A stretch of DNA of 64,000 nt. Source: Gibbula magus. Its lineage: Eukaryota; Mollusca; Gastropoda; Trochida; Trochidae. Both the position numbers and the translations under genes were made by a program. Below the pieces are notes generated by a model that ran no database searches, was not told the DNA's origin, and was given only the letters and a program-made list of their open reading frames with translations. Numbering within the stretch: the stretch's first letter is position 1; each line of letters begins with the position of its first letter. Positions 34,376 to 49,530 of the stretch are shown here, one piece after another. The stretch covers positions 74,946,593 to 75,010,592 of the forward strand of contig OW388289.1 of assembly GCA_936450465.1 (NCBI GenBank). The letters run 5' to 3'.

Positions 34376-37300
34376 AAAACAGATGGGGGTGGAGAGACAG
34401 GGGGAGAGAACTCATTTTCTTTGGCATTTGGATTTATAATATTAAAGACAATACATTTTGCTTGTATCATAATATCCATTCTAGATGGTTGTGGCAATAG
34501 GTCGCATTGATAAAGTCCTAATTGTATATCGAATGTCGTCCTCATTGCAATGTGCAAGGCAATTTTGTCGATTATGAGTCCTTGTTGTTGACTGGAACAT
34601 ATTAATTACCTTGAAGGAAAATATGATGAGGCTGTTAACAGTTAAACTTAATGGCCTTAGACTTATATAATTGAATTTCATCATACTGATGTCATTTAAT
34701 TGATATTGAATGTAGTAAATGGATTAGAAGTTAATTTAGCGTGCTTCAGATCACCAACCAATCCAATTAATATAAAATAAATACATTTCGTGGTTACTAA
34801 TTATTTACTGGAAGGTAATTTAAGTGAACCATAACCAACTCTACGTTTCTCAAATCGATTAATATATCTAAACCAAATAACCCTATTACAATGTTGCCCT
34901 TTGAGAAATGTTGTCATGAAATTTGGTTTATATGAATGTACATCAGTAGAATCTGGTTAGTAATCTTTAATTGAAAAGCAATTTTAATGTTGGACACATG
35001 GCTACTGATGCAAAGATTCCTTTTTACGTTTTGCAATGTGTTTGTATTCTTTACAACTGTTAATGTTTCAGTGCTGAATTTATTACTTCATGTAAATACA
35101 ATGTTACCCATGCAAATTTCTGTTTATGTATTAGATGCTGTTAGCACGCATGTGTGTTGGCAGACATCTCCATCGTCTAAGAATTTTCTCTAAATAAACA
35201 GCCAATGAAATGACTTTAGTGAAATGTTCGTCAGTATTGCGTAATTATCATGATCATGTTTGTATTTCAGTAAGCTTCGTGAAGTCAGTTAGCATGTTCA
35301 AAATTATTGAATGATAATACTTATTATTCCCTATTTATATCCCCAAAAGTACATCCAAACATTGCTCAGACGCCAATGATATTCAAATATCTCAAGCCAT
35401 TCATAATACCTGAAAATTATCATTAACTTCGTTTTCATGATAGTATTTCAGCTCATTTCGACGGTAACACTGTCCCGGAGGGACGCTCAAGTGAAAGAAT
35501 CCAAAGCCTGTTGTGGAGCAAAGCAGCTTATGTGTCTCAATTTCCCCAGCCTAAAGACACGACAATATCAGCATTGACCGTGAACTGCTAGACAGGAAGG
35601 CCAAACAGCACTTGTATCGGATCATCATTCTATGTTTGTATCAGTGATATTACAGAGGGGGTAAACGAATAACAAAGGAGACGATGAGTAAGATAATAAC
35701 GTGATGTAAGTCGTCCTCACCACAGTGTCAGAGGGGATGGCATCAACTGGCCTGATGTGTGTGTGTTGGGTTGTGATCTATGCGATGATTGGATGTCCTA
35801 GATGAACAAATATACGAATATCAGTAATAGTTCAGGGGAAACATAAAACATAGCTCAGCAAAATCAAAGGACCAGTTAAAGCGTTGTGGGTACAGAATGA
35901 TAAACTATTTTCATTTCAGGTTTTTGAATTTTGCAGCTTATAGAACATCATATAAGTTATTATTTCACCTTAAAGACGAACATCGACATACCAAAATGGA
36001 GGTATATTTACATATTTATTGTTTCCAGATTTTATAATTAATTTGTCATTGTTTCTCAAAAGTTGCTTAACTTGCAGTTTCGACAGGACTGGCTTCCTTG
36101 TACGTTTTAAAATACACGAACGAGGCATACTACTATTTGCTTTTATCTTTCCAAGCTCATTCAGAGGGCCTATTGCAGACATCGCCATGAACGGCACAGC
36201 ACACCATGGTGGTGGCGTGTAATTCAAAGAATGTGAATAAACCGAACTAGCGTGCACCAAGGACGCTCAATTACTGCAGAAGGTAAGACTTGTGCTTGCA
36301 GAAGGGGACAGAAACGATTCCACAATCGCGGAAAAGCTACACGATGGTCATACAATAATTCAGTCCTTGACCTCTGCGTTGGATCTGCTCTTTCCACAAA
36401 CACGGCGATGCTACTGCTTGCTTTCCAACTAACATGTGCTACATGTGCCTATAGTCAGAACATGTCAATGGTGATTGTTATGAAGACGCACAAGGATCAC
36501 AGGAGCAGTTACACTTAAATTTGTCTTGGCGTTTGGTGACACTTGAGATTCCTTGTCACAAAGAAGGCAGTACGGTCTCGGCTAGTGTAAAGAGGACCTA
36601 CGCCACGATACCTCCATGTATGGGTAACGTAATACCAGAATGTATGTCCAATGATTATTAGTCATAAAGTTTGATAATATGTTTTGAAAAAAATACTATA
36701 TTTCTGATATGACGATTTATTGTGACGAAATCAAGATGTGAAATCTCCACAGAAATCACAAGCTGCAGTGACTGAGATCAAATCGTCTACGCGATGGTAA
36801 GATGAGTAAGATGAGTATGACGATACCAGTGCCTGACGTCGGTCTCCAGTGTATTCTGACTTGTCTCATTGTTCTTGTATTCCATATATAGAAATTGATG
36901 AGAAATATAACACGCAGCGATAAAGATATTTTATGTATATTGTATGTATGTTATTGTTTCATGTATATTAATAAACTTTGAAACGTGTCTCATTTCAAGT
37001 CATTTCAGGCCATATAATGTATCGACTCTAGGCTTATTAATATAAACGGTCTTTAAGCTATGGATATTTGCGACATACGATACTCTATAAGCATACACGG
37101 CATTCTCCCCGCTAACAATAGGAAGGCGATAACGAGATACATAATCTGAATCAAATCCCCGCAGAAAGTAACTGACTGTATCACTACCACTGCATCTCTA
37201 TCACTGACTGCAGTTAGTACGAGTTTCTGTGCCAGTGTAGTACATGTAGCTTGCTGCACTTGACGTGGTTGAATAGGAGACGAAATGCAGCAATGCTTAA

Positions 37301-37479
37301 ATAGAACAGCGACAGAGACTGGCACGAGTAATACATTGCCGGAAAAGTACATCTAAATACATAGTTTTCATTAGATAATTTAAACATAATTTAGCGTACA
37401 CTATTGAGATACTTTTAAAGCATTACTTTAACAAATAATTCAAAACGGGAATTAACAATTTTATTATAGATAAAGTCAT
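34376..37479. other. Long stretch without recognised genes
   Basis: Short open frames occur on both strands, but none shows a domain or codon pattern I trust. A good splice-donor-like AAGGTAAGACT at about 36279-36289 and a polyadenylation-like AATAAA near 36970 are isolated. Nothing aligns to the macrorepeat. Confidence 0.35.
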
Positions 37480-37806
37480 TGATAAACTGAAAGTTTGAAG
37501 GGTGATTCCCTGACCAACAGTGAGACAGGAGTGGAGAGACTCGTGGTGTTACCATGGCAAGAGACTTTATTCGAAATGTGTCTCTGTACACTCAGCAGTA
37601 CCAGTTCACTGGTTTTGGAAGTGAAGGCACTGTGACAGACAAGCGCCTTAATTGGTAGCTAAGTTGCATACTCCGAGGGGAGTTGGGAATAAAAAAGGAA
37701 CGATGTTGGTTCTTATACCAGGGCAATAATGTGTGTAGCGCTTTGAGCACGGCCCTTTGTGTTGTGGGTTTAGCGTTATATAAGTAAGTATCCTCATTAT
37801 TATTAT
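37480..37806 (+). repeat. tRNA-like SINE copy 2
   Basis: Its head shares GATAAAC(T/C)GA(A/G)AGTTTGAAG and GGTGATTCCCTG with 11881-11913, a B-box-like segment. The 3' part has GTGTGTAGCGCTTTGAGCAC and GCGTTATATAAGTAAGTATC, then an ATT-repeat tail at about 37793-37806. This type of tail is typical of invertebrate SINEs mobilised by LINE machinery. Confidence 0.55.
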
Positions 37807-37809
37807 CAA

Positions 37810-39105
37810 AGTACCAATTTGGATAAAAGTAATCACGAACATAAACTATGCGAAGTGAATTTTATTGTATGTGATTGTTTGCAAGACATATGTTGTAAGT
37901 GCTGATAAAAAGATGCCAATAGTTCTGGTAAATGTCACAGATGTGGAGAAGCTCCAGAATATTGCATAACATCCTTTCCCATATTACCTTTTGTTCAGGT
38001 TAACAATGCAAGACTGCACTTACATGTACAAGTTGGTGTCCGTTTTTCAAGTGAATAATTATTGATAGTTCCATCATTGAAATATACCGAGTGATTGTCT
38101 CTTTGCTACATTTCAATAACAATATGACTGTAATAAACAATAATATAATAGACATGAAATAACAACACTTATGTATAGCCAATATTTTATTTTCAGGTAA
38201 ATTAAAACAAATATATCGGAGAGTTGATACTTATTTCAACCATGTGCCTTTTCTGGATAAGACCGATGTTTTAACACTGATGCCCTCGGATATAACTATA
38301 GTTTCGACTTAAATATCAGAGTGTACTCAAGGTAAAACAGTAAAACTGTCAATTTCATGATCACGGGAATAGTCATGTTAAGTATTAAAAGATCATTATC
38401 ACTAATTAATTAAAGCAGAGGTTACTGTTTTTGGAAAAGCTTCCCAGCGGTAAAGGTGACGTCACAAGTTCAAGATGTATTACTATATATTAAAGGTCGC
38501 ATCTTAATGGATGCACATATCAGGTATCAAATATACTATTAATATCAAAAGGTAAGACAAAATTTTGATTTCATCGGACAGTTCTCATCACAAGAGAAGT
38601 ATCTTACTAAACAAGAGCCACGTCTAAGGTAAAAGTTGTTTTTACGGACAAACGGTCAGACAGACAGGCAGACGGACAGCTGAAAATAACCCTACCGGAA
38701 TCTCCATGAGGAAGGCATTTTTGTCTGTAGCGTATTGCCCAACTGGGTTGGCTGACTCCACTAAACTTGAAACAATTAGCAACTACTAGTTTGATCCCTT
38801 CATGTCATTTTTCTTGGCTTTCATTTAATAGATATGTCGCTGTTATCGTACCTTTTAGTTGAATATGTGATGAGTATATTAACAAACCTGATTTTGTTCA
38901 ATGACTAAATAAAAAATAGAACTTGAACATTAGACAACAGTGAAAATGCCTAGTAAATTGTATGCTACACTTGTATTCAACATTACACTTGTCAATCAAA
39001 CCCCATAGATAGTGTTTTTTCTATGAAGTGTCTTGCTTGTAAGTAATTATGACTCATTGTCTGTGAAATGTGTCCCGTCGCTTCTACACCTGCATAAATA
39101 ATATC
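37810..39105. other. Unassigned sequence before copy B
   Basis: No gene is visible. A short GACAGACAGGCAGACGGACAG run lies near 38660. The sequence does not align to the end of the macrorepeat unit, so tandem copy B has no full left neighbour here. Confidence 0.35.
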
Positions 39106-42100
39106 AATCGTCACTTAAATGAGTAAAACTAATACATTAAATGTTACTTAAATATTTTGGAAGACATGCACACTTTTAAATTGCCGTTGACCTTCTCGTT
39201 TATATCTTCTTTTCTGACCACCTTGTACCGTATGTCATGTGATCCAGAAACCAAACCCGTTCTCCTTATTCCAGCCCCTTCGTTATGCTCTCAGTAGGCG
39301 TTTGGCCTTTCAACTTCATTAAATAGGCATGTCCATGCTACTTACATGTAATTGAACTTTCCATCCTTTTCTCGGGAGGCAATGTTAATGTTGCTACTGC
39401 CATCCTTTGTTATTGTACATACATATCCCCCAGTGTCAGTGAGGTATTGGAGCCAAGTGAAGCAATCTGATTCGATACAGCTTCACCTAATGGTTATCTG
39501 GTTAAACAGAGCCCTCGGATAACTTGATAAACCCTAGCCTTCAGCCAACTATCCCTTGGAGAGGACACTAGAGCTGGAGTACACATGCTTCTTTATACTT
39601 GATAAGGTCAAGCGATATTGGTCTGGCCTCTCTTTCGTGATCTGTTTCTCAAAATACATTTTAGTTTGTTTATTATTGTTCTTAATGTTTACAGAATATT
39701 CTAAGTTTTCGTCTTGAGATGTATTTGTACATGGTCCACCGCAGAATATTCTTATGTCAAAATGTTAGTTGATGTCATTAATCTATATTGTCAGCACAAC
39801 ATTTACGAATTTGTCCTTATTCGTGTACTCAATGCTGCAGGACGCACTAGGCTATTACTGACCCTTTATTCAGATTAATTAGTTAAGTACATGTAGCACA
39901 TTGCTTATACAATTTTATCTGGTTTGATACGTGCCAATGTGCTGAATTAAGTTCAACTCATGTCATTTGACTTTAACATTCATCCCTAAAATACAATTAA
40001 TTGTTGTCAATAACATCGAGCAACGACCATATTATACAAGCACAGAAGCTGAAATTGTCCCAATTACATGAATACTAGTTATATAACCTACTAAAGACTG
40101 CCACTCCAAAAATGTACTACTTGTTTCTAAAAGTACACAGAATAGTTGAATCACGTCATCCATATGACGACCTTTCACCATTGTAGTGACACCTTGCAAA
40201 CCTAGTTATCATTAATTTGATAATGTTCAGCAGTCGTCAGTATTTTTCGATAATAACATAGATGACGTTTGTGATATGTGACTCAAATTTAAAACAACAC
40301 TCGTAATGCCCCTTTAACGACTGCAACCTAGGTCTTGTTTTACGGTGTGGTAAACTTGGTTGTTTAGAGATGACGCAACTTTGTGCATGATCAACGTTTT
40401 GCTTTCACAATAGCAATGTTTTATTCTCCTTAACATCAGTTTCTGCTGGTATGACAAGCAAATAAGAGCGTCCTTTAAAATGTTTAAGAAGAGGTATGTC
40501 GAATAAATTTATAATTTAGTATTGAAAATGAATTAGATCTTTGACATTATCAGAGTTTACGTTGCTTAAGTTTGGAGTTGTGGGGTTGTGTAGGAGGCTG
40601 ATAAACGTGTCACTGTGAGGTGTAACGTTACTCCCAGTCTGTAGATAGTTGAGTCTTGTTTCCACAACCCATGAATGCTGGTGCTATTAACAACTCCCGC
40701 ATGTCGTCAACACCTTGTTTGCGTTGTCTGAAGTTTAAACAGCTCTTTCTAAATCACGATATAAATTAATCAGACACAAAATGGTTTGTCAAGCGGTTGC
40801 AATATTTTTGTACATAACATTCATATTGGTATTAGTAAATATGTATAATGTATATAGCAATAGCTTCATACATTCAAGAATTCGTACAAATGTATATCCT
40901 AATTAAAGGGGGGCAAACAGGTTAGATGCGAGATTATTTCCATTTAATAGTTCACAGTTTATTGTCAACTGAGAAATGATGCCATCCATTTAACCTCACA
41001 ACCGATATACAGTGTTATTTCAATCGCAGATGTCCCCAGGGCTTCATTCTGTAGTTGATAACAAACCGCCCATATTTACATCATTGAAGACAGGTGATTG
41101 AGTTATAATGGTGACTTATGACTAAATTAATCATGATAAAGTAGTTTAACAAATAAATAAACATAATAAAATGGATTTAACTACCATTGACGGCATGAAG
41201 AAGACGTATTTGAAAAGCAGAACTATTTATCCGAAAATCATTGAACATATCATATAAGACTGAAACAGACTCTATAGCATGCCTTCAGAATCCAATTAAA
41301 CTAAATTTCCATTGTTTAAACATAATTTTTCATATTACACACGTTTTAGGAACTCGTTGCTTTAGATGAGATACAGCACGAGCCCGTGGACACTTGTGCT
41401 TTATAAATATCCATCATCATCATCATTGGATAGAGGCCTAGGCTATTATTGGCTTCTTTAATGACGTCATACAGTAATAATGTGTTAACAAAATGAAGTC
41501 CAAGAAAGGTATTTATGTCGACAACATATTTTATAAATTACATTTATCCTTCATTTACAATTAATGTCTGGCCAAAAAAACTTTTGAAAATGAGATTTCA
41601 GCACCCTAGTGTATTTGAACCTTTGACATAACGATAAAAAGAAATATACTATGATGTATGAAATCGTGAGAACTTATTTATAAAACATTTGTATATTAAA
41701 GACAATCAAAATAGACTATCTCTGGCAGTTTTATGTTTTTGGTAGCTATAGTTTATAATCACACCATGTTTAGACAGTCCTATATACATGTGGTCTAGAA
41801 TGTTAACATTTTGGAACACATCATTCATCATCAGATAGCGAAGCAGGGAAAAAGTAACTACATGAATACAGCGCATATTTGTATTGCTGTACCATTCGAT
41901 TTTTGTAAAGTTCCTTTTTATCTACTCCACTCGTGAGACACAAATAAACTTCACTCAAATGCCATCAAAAGGTATTACATTCTGTTGATTTTCATTCAAA
42001 CTTGTCCAAAGTTCAATAGACATCCCTACGTAGATCAAACTTGCATGTCATGACTCGAGTGGACATGTCCGAACAGCGCAGTGGTAATTCGTTTGGACTA

Positions 42101-45100
42101 TTTTGACAGAAAGTTACCGTATATTACAGGATATAAATTATCAAATTGATACTAAAAATTACGGGTTAAAAGAATGGGGTCGACAGATTCCGAGGTTGTA
42201 TGTTTCAGACCTAAAAATCTAGGCCAGGTGACAATGATCGTTTATGTTCAGTTTTGATTTTGACAAATTTGAAAACTTTTTCTATATTTAGACTAGAACT
42301 AATTGAGAAATAACTACCTTTGTGATTGGTGAAGAAAATGACACGTCATTGGGTTGTCGTAGTACAGTCATACCGATTGGTTGATATGTGTCACATCATT
42401 TTTGGCAGAGAGCGTCAGATTTGTAAAATTGTAACAATTACATCACATGGGTATACTTCATTTAAAGCTTTTTTCTCCTTAGTTATTAACGTATTTGTTT
42501 TTTTTAATTTAAAAATTTATGAGTCACATTGTTTTATAACTTATTATTGTCATTATAAATTATTGATTAATGCTACATTTTTCTAATATCAATTAGTTTT
42601 ACACTTGTGTATGAAAAAAATTAAATAGTACAGTAGTTCTAAAATCGTATTACATTTTCAAACTCAAATTATGTTGGTAATAATTAGTTATGCAGCCCAA
42701 TTGTAACACCATTTTGTTCAGAATTAAATATTATACCAGAAAAAATTAAGATGATGATATGTGTTTTTCTTTCAGAAAACAAGAGCCTTTCATAAACGAT
42801 CTCCATTGTATTTATAAAATGTCGACGTAATTTGTAACAATGGATTTTATTCAATGAACAATGCAATACTTCTAAAATAATGCATCAATTGTAATAAAAT
42901 TTACACAAAAGCTGAAAATATCTCTTCATTTTTCTGTGTTCCAAGTATGAGCATATGGCATTACAGTTTTTATATATTTCAACGTCAAACATTCATCGAT
43001 ATCGTGAAACATGACAGTCAACAAACACTCATCGCTTATCATTGTTATGCATTTCCTTTTGCAGATTACAGATTTGTTCAAATCAATAAATCTAATAATC
43101 ACTTTGTAAATCTTCCATTTAAAACCGAAGTAAGGACACATTTTTCCAATTGTCTGTTTAAGATTTTATGTAAATATCATCTTGAAAACTTAAAAAAATA
43201 CAATAAAAATTTCGGTTCGGTAGCGTTGTCATTGATGTCAGCAATGTCACATGATTAAGTCGACTGTACAAAATTGATCATGTCACCAACAGTGTTTCGT
43301 TGGACACTAAACTGTGAAGTCGCCGATTTGTTCACATTTATTCTTTGAAATATATTTGTTTGTTATTCTTGTTAATTTCATGGATGAACGTGCATTCATT
43401 TATTTTATATCAGACCAATGACATCCATTTGCAATGAATTCGAACTGACATGTCCATCTATGATTTCGTTTGAAACGGGTAATTTCTATCAAATTTCATT
43501 TGCATTTGCATTTAGCAATTGTATTCATACAATTATTTTACATAGACGAGACTTGTTAATTTGTAATTTATGTTTAAGCGAAATGGGGTGACTGTTTCAC
43601 GGCTGTACTTCAACTTCGCATATTGGAAAGTCGGTCCATGTCATGTCAAACACATTTCGTACTTAGAATGTAAACTCATACATGATCATATGTTGTGATA
43701 ATGGTAGGATATTTTTCATATACTCGTATGTATGGCTATAATCGAAATCCAAATTTACTCACAGAGATTTTAATCGTAAAAACATTGTTACATCCGGGGG
43801 CTGGGTTGACTTATGCAAATTTATCGGGTCATGAACAGAGACTCTACGAACTAGTGAAATAATTATTACAACCACATTATTTATTTTTTTATTTCTTTTA
43901 CAGAAAATGTGAACTTTTTCATGAATCAGGGAACTTCGTCGCACACTTTTGTCATTTGGACGTCAAAAGGTCTAAAGTCACTGACGATCAATACGTAAAT
44001 ACCACCCTGGCTGCATATGTGGTCCGCAGCAACGAACATCTTAATAAATGACAAATTAAAAGACATGGTTATACACAGTAAATAAACATTCCTTCCATTA
44101 TTTCAAAACAAAATAAGAACAGCGTAATTAATTACTTAAATAACTTAAATATCACTAACTTTCCTGTGTTCAAGTTAAAAATTGATTGAATATTGTTGTG
44201 ATTCGAATTGGTTATTTTACAGTCTAGTAATGTTTGATGAAATTACAATTAAGAATTCATGGCACAGGTAAAGTCCGCTTGAACCTTTGTATTCTAAAAA
44301 ATCAAATTGACTCAGCACAGTAAGTATTGAATCAGGATTTCAATATACGATGAGTCAATTTGATTACAAGATGACAAGCAGTGTTTGTTCTTTGAGTCTC
44401 CAGGGTTTAATCTAGCTGTATTTTGAGTTATTTGAATGTTTTCGACTGAGTCGACTTGTTCAACAATTGAAATTATTTGTGCAGTTCATCTATTATTTTT
44501 ATTGTTGATAGATGGTGTTGAACTATTGAAGAACCGAGCCGAAATTTACCGAACCGGGAGCTCGATCTGTATCGCAATACGTACCAAACCGTGGCATAGG
44601 CATACCGTTTCATCCCTATTATTCATATCATGGAAATGTGACATGTTTTTAATTTGTAAGTGAATTTTTTCTTAAATAATTCGTTTTCCATCTATTTCCT
44701 ATGATTTTTACTTCATGGCAACTTTTAAAGTTGTAGTAAAGTTATTTACAGGGAAAGACACACTTTTTGTCATGCAAAAAAAACCTCATGCAAAATTTCA
44801 AATTATACTTGTCTTCATTTTCGGAGACAATATCGCTGACACTGTTTCCGAAATATAGATCAAGCTTAGTAGTTTCTGGTATAGGTGGGGTTCATTTGAT
44901 GAAAGCATTAAAGGTCACTTAAAGTGACATTCGAGGTAAACATAACATTCTACATAAGGTCACTTCTCTGAGGAGGATTGTTTAAGTGACCAATAACCAC
45001 CTTTGTAGTTTAAAAATGTTCTAAAACTACATCTTACAAATAAATGTTGATGAATTCGATTGTTTAAACATCATTACGGGTAAAAATGAGTTATAGACTT

Positions 45101-46004
45101 TGAGATAAGGGTTAATCTGCTGCTTCTGCAGAACCTGTATGAATGATATTACTAACTTAATTGTGTACAAGTCCAATTGCATCATATTCCATTAAAAAAC
45201 ATAACACATGATGCTTGCATGTTGATTTTCCGTTTTTATGTAGACAGTTACATTTTCTTTCTGTTGACACGTGACATTTTTTAAATTCTAAATTTTTTTT
45301 CGACATGACATGTAACAGGTTCCACAAATGTAGTGATAACATACAATAGTGATGACTTGAAATGAGTTGATATTATTTACATCATTTAATTGAAAATATC
45401 TAAATCTATCAAAGAAAAGTTTGTTGATGACTGCCAACTTCTGGTTTAGCACAAGCAGTCCTTACTCCCTGTAATCTCAGATGTGCTGTTTTATAAATGG
45501 ACATTTATGTCTTACAGACTTAATTTCCTACTGGAGTAGAATAGCAGAACTATAGCCAGATGTATCGGTCTATCAGTTTTCCTCAATGGTCAACTGAATA
45601 AGATTAACGAAAATACTCTCCCTAGGTTCTGACAGTAAAACATGTATTATATCTATATTAAGAAGATGTGGGACAATGAAATAAAATATGTTAGAATTCC
45701 CTTTTTTCAAAGAATCAAGTTTATTATGTCTTTTATGCACACATGAAAGAAAATTTTGAGGTTACTGAACAATTTAAAGAGTTATCAGCATTAATAATAA
45801 TAAGGAGATATATTTAATGAAATTAATAATAATTTTAAGGAGAGATGGGACGATGAAACACAATATTTTAGAATTCGTTTATTTTTTCAAATTAGCAGGT
45901 TTATTGTGTCTTTTATCCAAAAATATAAGAAAATTTGGGGGTCACCGAACGATTTAAAGAGTTATCAGCATTACTAATAATACTCCTGTCGGCAAATTAC
46001 CCCA

Positions 46005-47345
46005 TTTTTGACTGATTTGATGTATTAAGATGAAGCGCTCGCTTTCAACGAATAAGCTCAGAATCCTTTCAAATACATTTCAGTTACATACGGGGATACA
46101 TAGCAAGTCTATATTTTGAAAATTAATGACATTGGAAAGAGAAACAAAATTAAATTAAGCACTTTTTAATTAAAAACGGCATTTTTCTCATCGTTTTTCG
46201 CACATTGAGCAGGAATTCTCACTGACACACGTATTTTTAGATATTTCTAAAAATGCAATATAATGTGCACATTTGAATAAACAAACGAATTCAGAAATAA
46301 AAATAGGGGGTCACTGTAGGTTTTTCATCACTTTAACGTCATTTTTAAAATTACCTTCATAAACATAAAAACCTAAACCTAACATCACGGCAATTTTGAT
46401 GATTTCAAATGTAACTTTGACGGCATACCGTGTAATCATTATTGAACATACTATCAATCTAATTGATTATACCAGGCGATTTAAATTCGTCAGTAACTAA
46501 AGATACATATGTAATTTGAATAACACACGCAGTAACACATTTACCGCGAATATAGGTGACGATAACATTATGCGTCATGTCGTAAAATGATCGTTAAAAA
46601 GGTGTTACGGAAAATTTAAGCACTTTCTGTTAGTGTATGGATAAGCGTATGCCCCAAACAACGTAATCCATATATTTTTAGACTTATTCACTACAAAAAT
46701 GTGTTGTCTCAAAATGTTACCGTAAGCGAGTTCGATTTCTGGAACCCATCTCTCCTTAACCAATTTGATCTACTTAAATATATTAATGAAGCATGCGCTT
46801 TCAGTGAATAAACTCAGGATCAGTTTAAATACATATTAATCACATACACGTATAGCAAGTTTATATTTTGAAAACCAATGACTGTGTTATGAGAAACACA
46901 ATTCAATTAAGCACTTTTTGAAGAAAAATCATAATTTATATCATCGTTTTCGCATATTCAACAGGATTTACACACATATTTTAGATATCGTTAAAATGTA
47001 ATACGACATGCGCAGTTGCATGATCAAACGCATTCAGTGATAATAATAGAGGGTCACTAAACGTTTTTCATCATTTCAACCTCATTTTTTAATTTCCCTT
47101 CTTAAACATAAAAACCTGACGTCACAGCAGTTTTGATCAATTTAAGTGTACATTTGACTACCTAGCGTGTAATTTTTATTATTTAATAAACTATCAGTCG
47201 AAGAGTGCATAGAGAAAGAACAACTATCAGTTAATCATACAAGGAAATTCATCACAAGTTTGAGATATTTATGTAATTTGGAATAACACTCACGAATATA
47301 GCTGATGGCAACGACGTGCAAGCTGTCGTACAATGACGTTAAAAT
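46005..47345 (+). repeat. Diverged internal tandem duplication in unit B
   Basis: Two segments about 740 bp apart share order and many words: AATAA(G/A)CTCAG, AAATTAAGCACTTTTT or its variant, GGGTCACT, TTTTTCATCA, and AAACATAAAAACCT. They are old duplicates within the unit. Unit C repeats the arrangement (about 56940-58270). Unit D keeps only the second segment. Confidence 0.75.
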
Positions 47346-49351
47346 AGTGTGACTGTCAATTTTAATTGATTTCCTTTATAGTATGTATAAGCCTCTACTT
47401 TCACATGTATAGTGATCAAAATGTTGTTAATTATATACATGTCTATTTTCTTGACTGTACATGCAGCGCAACTTATCAAGAAACAGTGGAGAGAGCTCCT
47501 GATATGCTGCCTCACAGCGCAAGGCTTATCCAATCCTTAAGAGGATTTGTAGTTTTAAATTGATACCAATTTGTGTTGATGTGTACAATTTCAGTGGAAT
47601 TAAACCCTTTGTTTTCTCGAACAGAATGTGTGCTGGGTTTGATTGCTCAGAATGGGAAAACATACAGGACGAAATGACAGGTCCCGAGGGGACAGTTAAT
47701 AGGTCTCAATATCTCTCAATATGACTACCATCTGTTCACTGGTCCTCTTATATGCTCTCAATAGCTGCAACAGTTCGTCTCATTTAGATAATAATCACAT
47801 CACAAGTGTTAATCATGAAGGAAATAACTTTCCAATTTCGGCTAATGAGTTTTGTATCAGCAAACAGATTGTATTGAACCAAAGTTGCTCATGCATCATG
47901 CAGCATCAGAAGATACTGCTAAGACTTGTTGGAATGGAAATCATACAATGTAATTAAACCCCTAAGCTATCCGTTTATGATCAACAATCCGCGTTGAATT
48001 ATCTTGTACGACCTTTACCATCTCGTTTGTAGAAGATTTGCATAACTGCGCTGAGTTACCTAGTGATTTATATTCCATTTAGAGCAAACATGATTAAATA
48101 ATCTGTTTTCACGAATTTTTCTCTTTTAAACTATAGCTCCTTCTAAAAAACGGTAATTGAAAACATCACTTTCAGTTTTTAAAGATTGAGAAAGTGGCAA
48201 AAATGCTTAGATGATGTTGAAAAATATTGTGTTCAGCGACGTATCATATTTAGATATTTGACAAGAAGGAATTGTCACCTTCACAGTGTCAAAGTTCACA
48301 AAATATTTGAAAAACGTTTAAATGCTAATAAATAATTATATAACTGAGTGTATGTTCTATATACTTACAGTAACAGTTAAACAAGCCTATTGGCAGTGTA
48401 TGCATGTATTTGCAGAACTGTCAATACATCATTTTGTTTTGTAACTAACTGTCTGTACGAAATCGACACCATTTCATTAGATTAAAAAGTCGCATCCTCC
48501 TGTTACCATAGCAGTCACCTACTTATCTGAGTGAAAACTTGACAACTGTCTGTGTCAGCGACAATTCACAGACTCAGCATAGGAGTGCCAACCCACTACC
48601 AAGTATATCGCATGTACTGAACTGGCATCATATGTGTTCTTTTGATGGTATCATTGGCAGGAGGTGCGGAACCAGGTTAGACTGGGTATTCTAGAGAGTC
48701 GCATATTAATACATATACAATTGTTAACGTAATAGATAAGTACAATACAACATCTTCAACATTAATGTGGTACTTAAAACTAAAGTATCTGTTTGACGAT
48801 GATATGAAGTGAAATATTAAACGAATAAAGGACGTTAATTAACTTCATAATTACTTCAAAGTATCTCATAAAATCTGTTATCCATTGATCAGTTAACTTA
48901 ATAACTACATTCTCACTTGATTCTAAAACTGACTAAAGGTATACACTTTTATGGATAAAGTGTCAATTAAAGGTATTATGGACCAAAATAATTTAGGAAA
49001 TATCTAAGCCAATATACTTCTAACACAGGTATATAAATTTGTACAAAATATTTTATCTTAAAATCGTCCATGTCATGTTATCACTTTAATTTAAGTGATG
49101 ATGCATACCATAGCATTACAGTGATGTTACAATATTACCATCTTATGCATCCATAACAAAATTATACATGATGATAGTTATGTATAAATTGTAACAAATT
49201 GTATACATTGAGAATAATTGAAAATGATAAGAATTAAAACAGATATACAGTACCATCTTCTATTTGAAATGAAAGAACCAACGAAAAGTTGTAAAACATA
49301 TTATTACCCATATGGTTGAAAATAACGTTAATAAATAATGTTAATATTATT

Positions 49352-49459
49352 GATATGAGCACATGTGCACATATCAGGTTTGCCTAGCAACCATTGTTTC
49401 ACCGTGACCTCCCGTATTTTGTCGTCTGTGACGTCATAAAACGATTGTTCGTGACGTCA
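49352..49459. promoter_or_regulatory. Twin CRE plus X-box-like cluster (unit B)
   Basis: The near-perfect 24-bp palindrome (49352-49375), GTTTGCCTAGCAACC (49378-49392) and TGACGTCA at 49429-49436 and 49452-49459 repeat the arrangement of copy A in inverse orientation. Confidence 0.4.
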
Positions 49460-49530
49460 CTGTAGCTTGCCGTCGCAAGAGAAGTGGGCCGTTTCCTGGT
49501 TATTTTTACGCGAATTAAATGGAATAAAAT

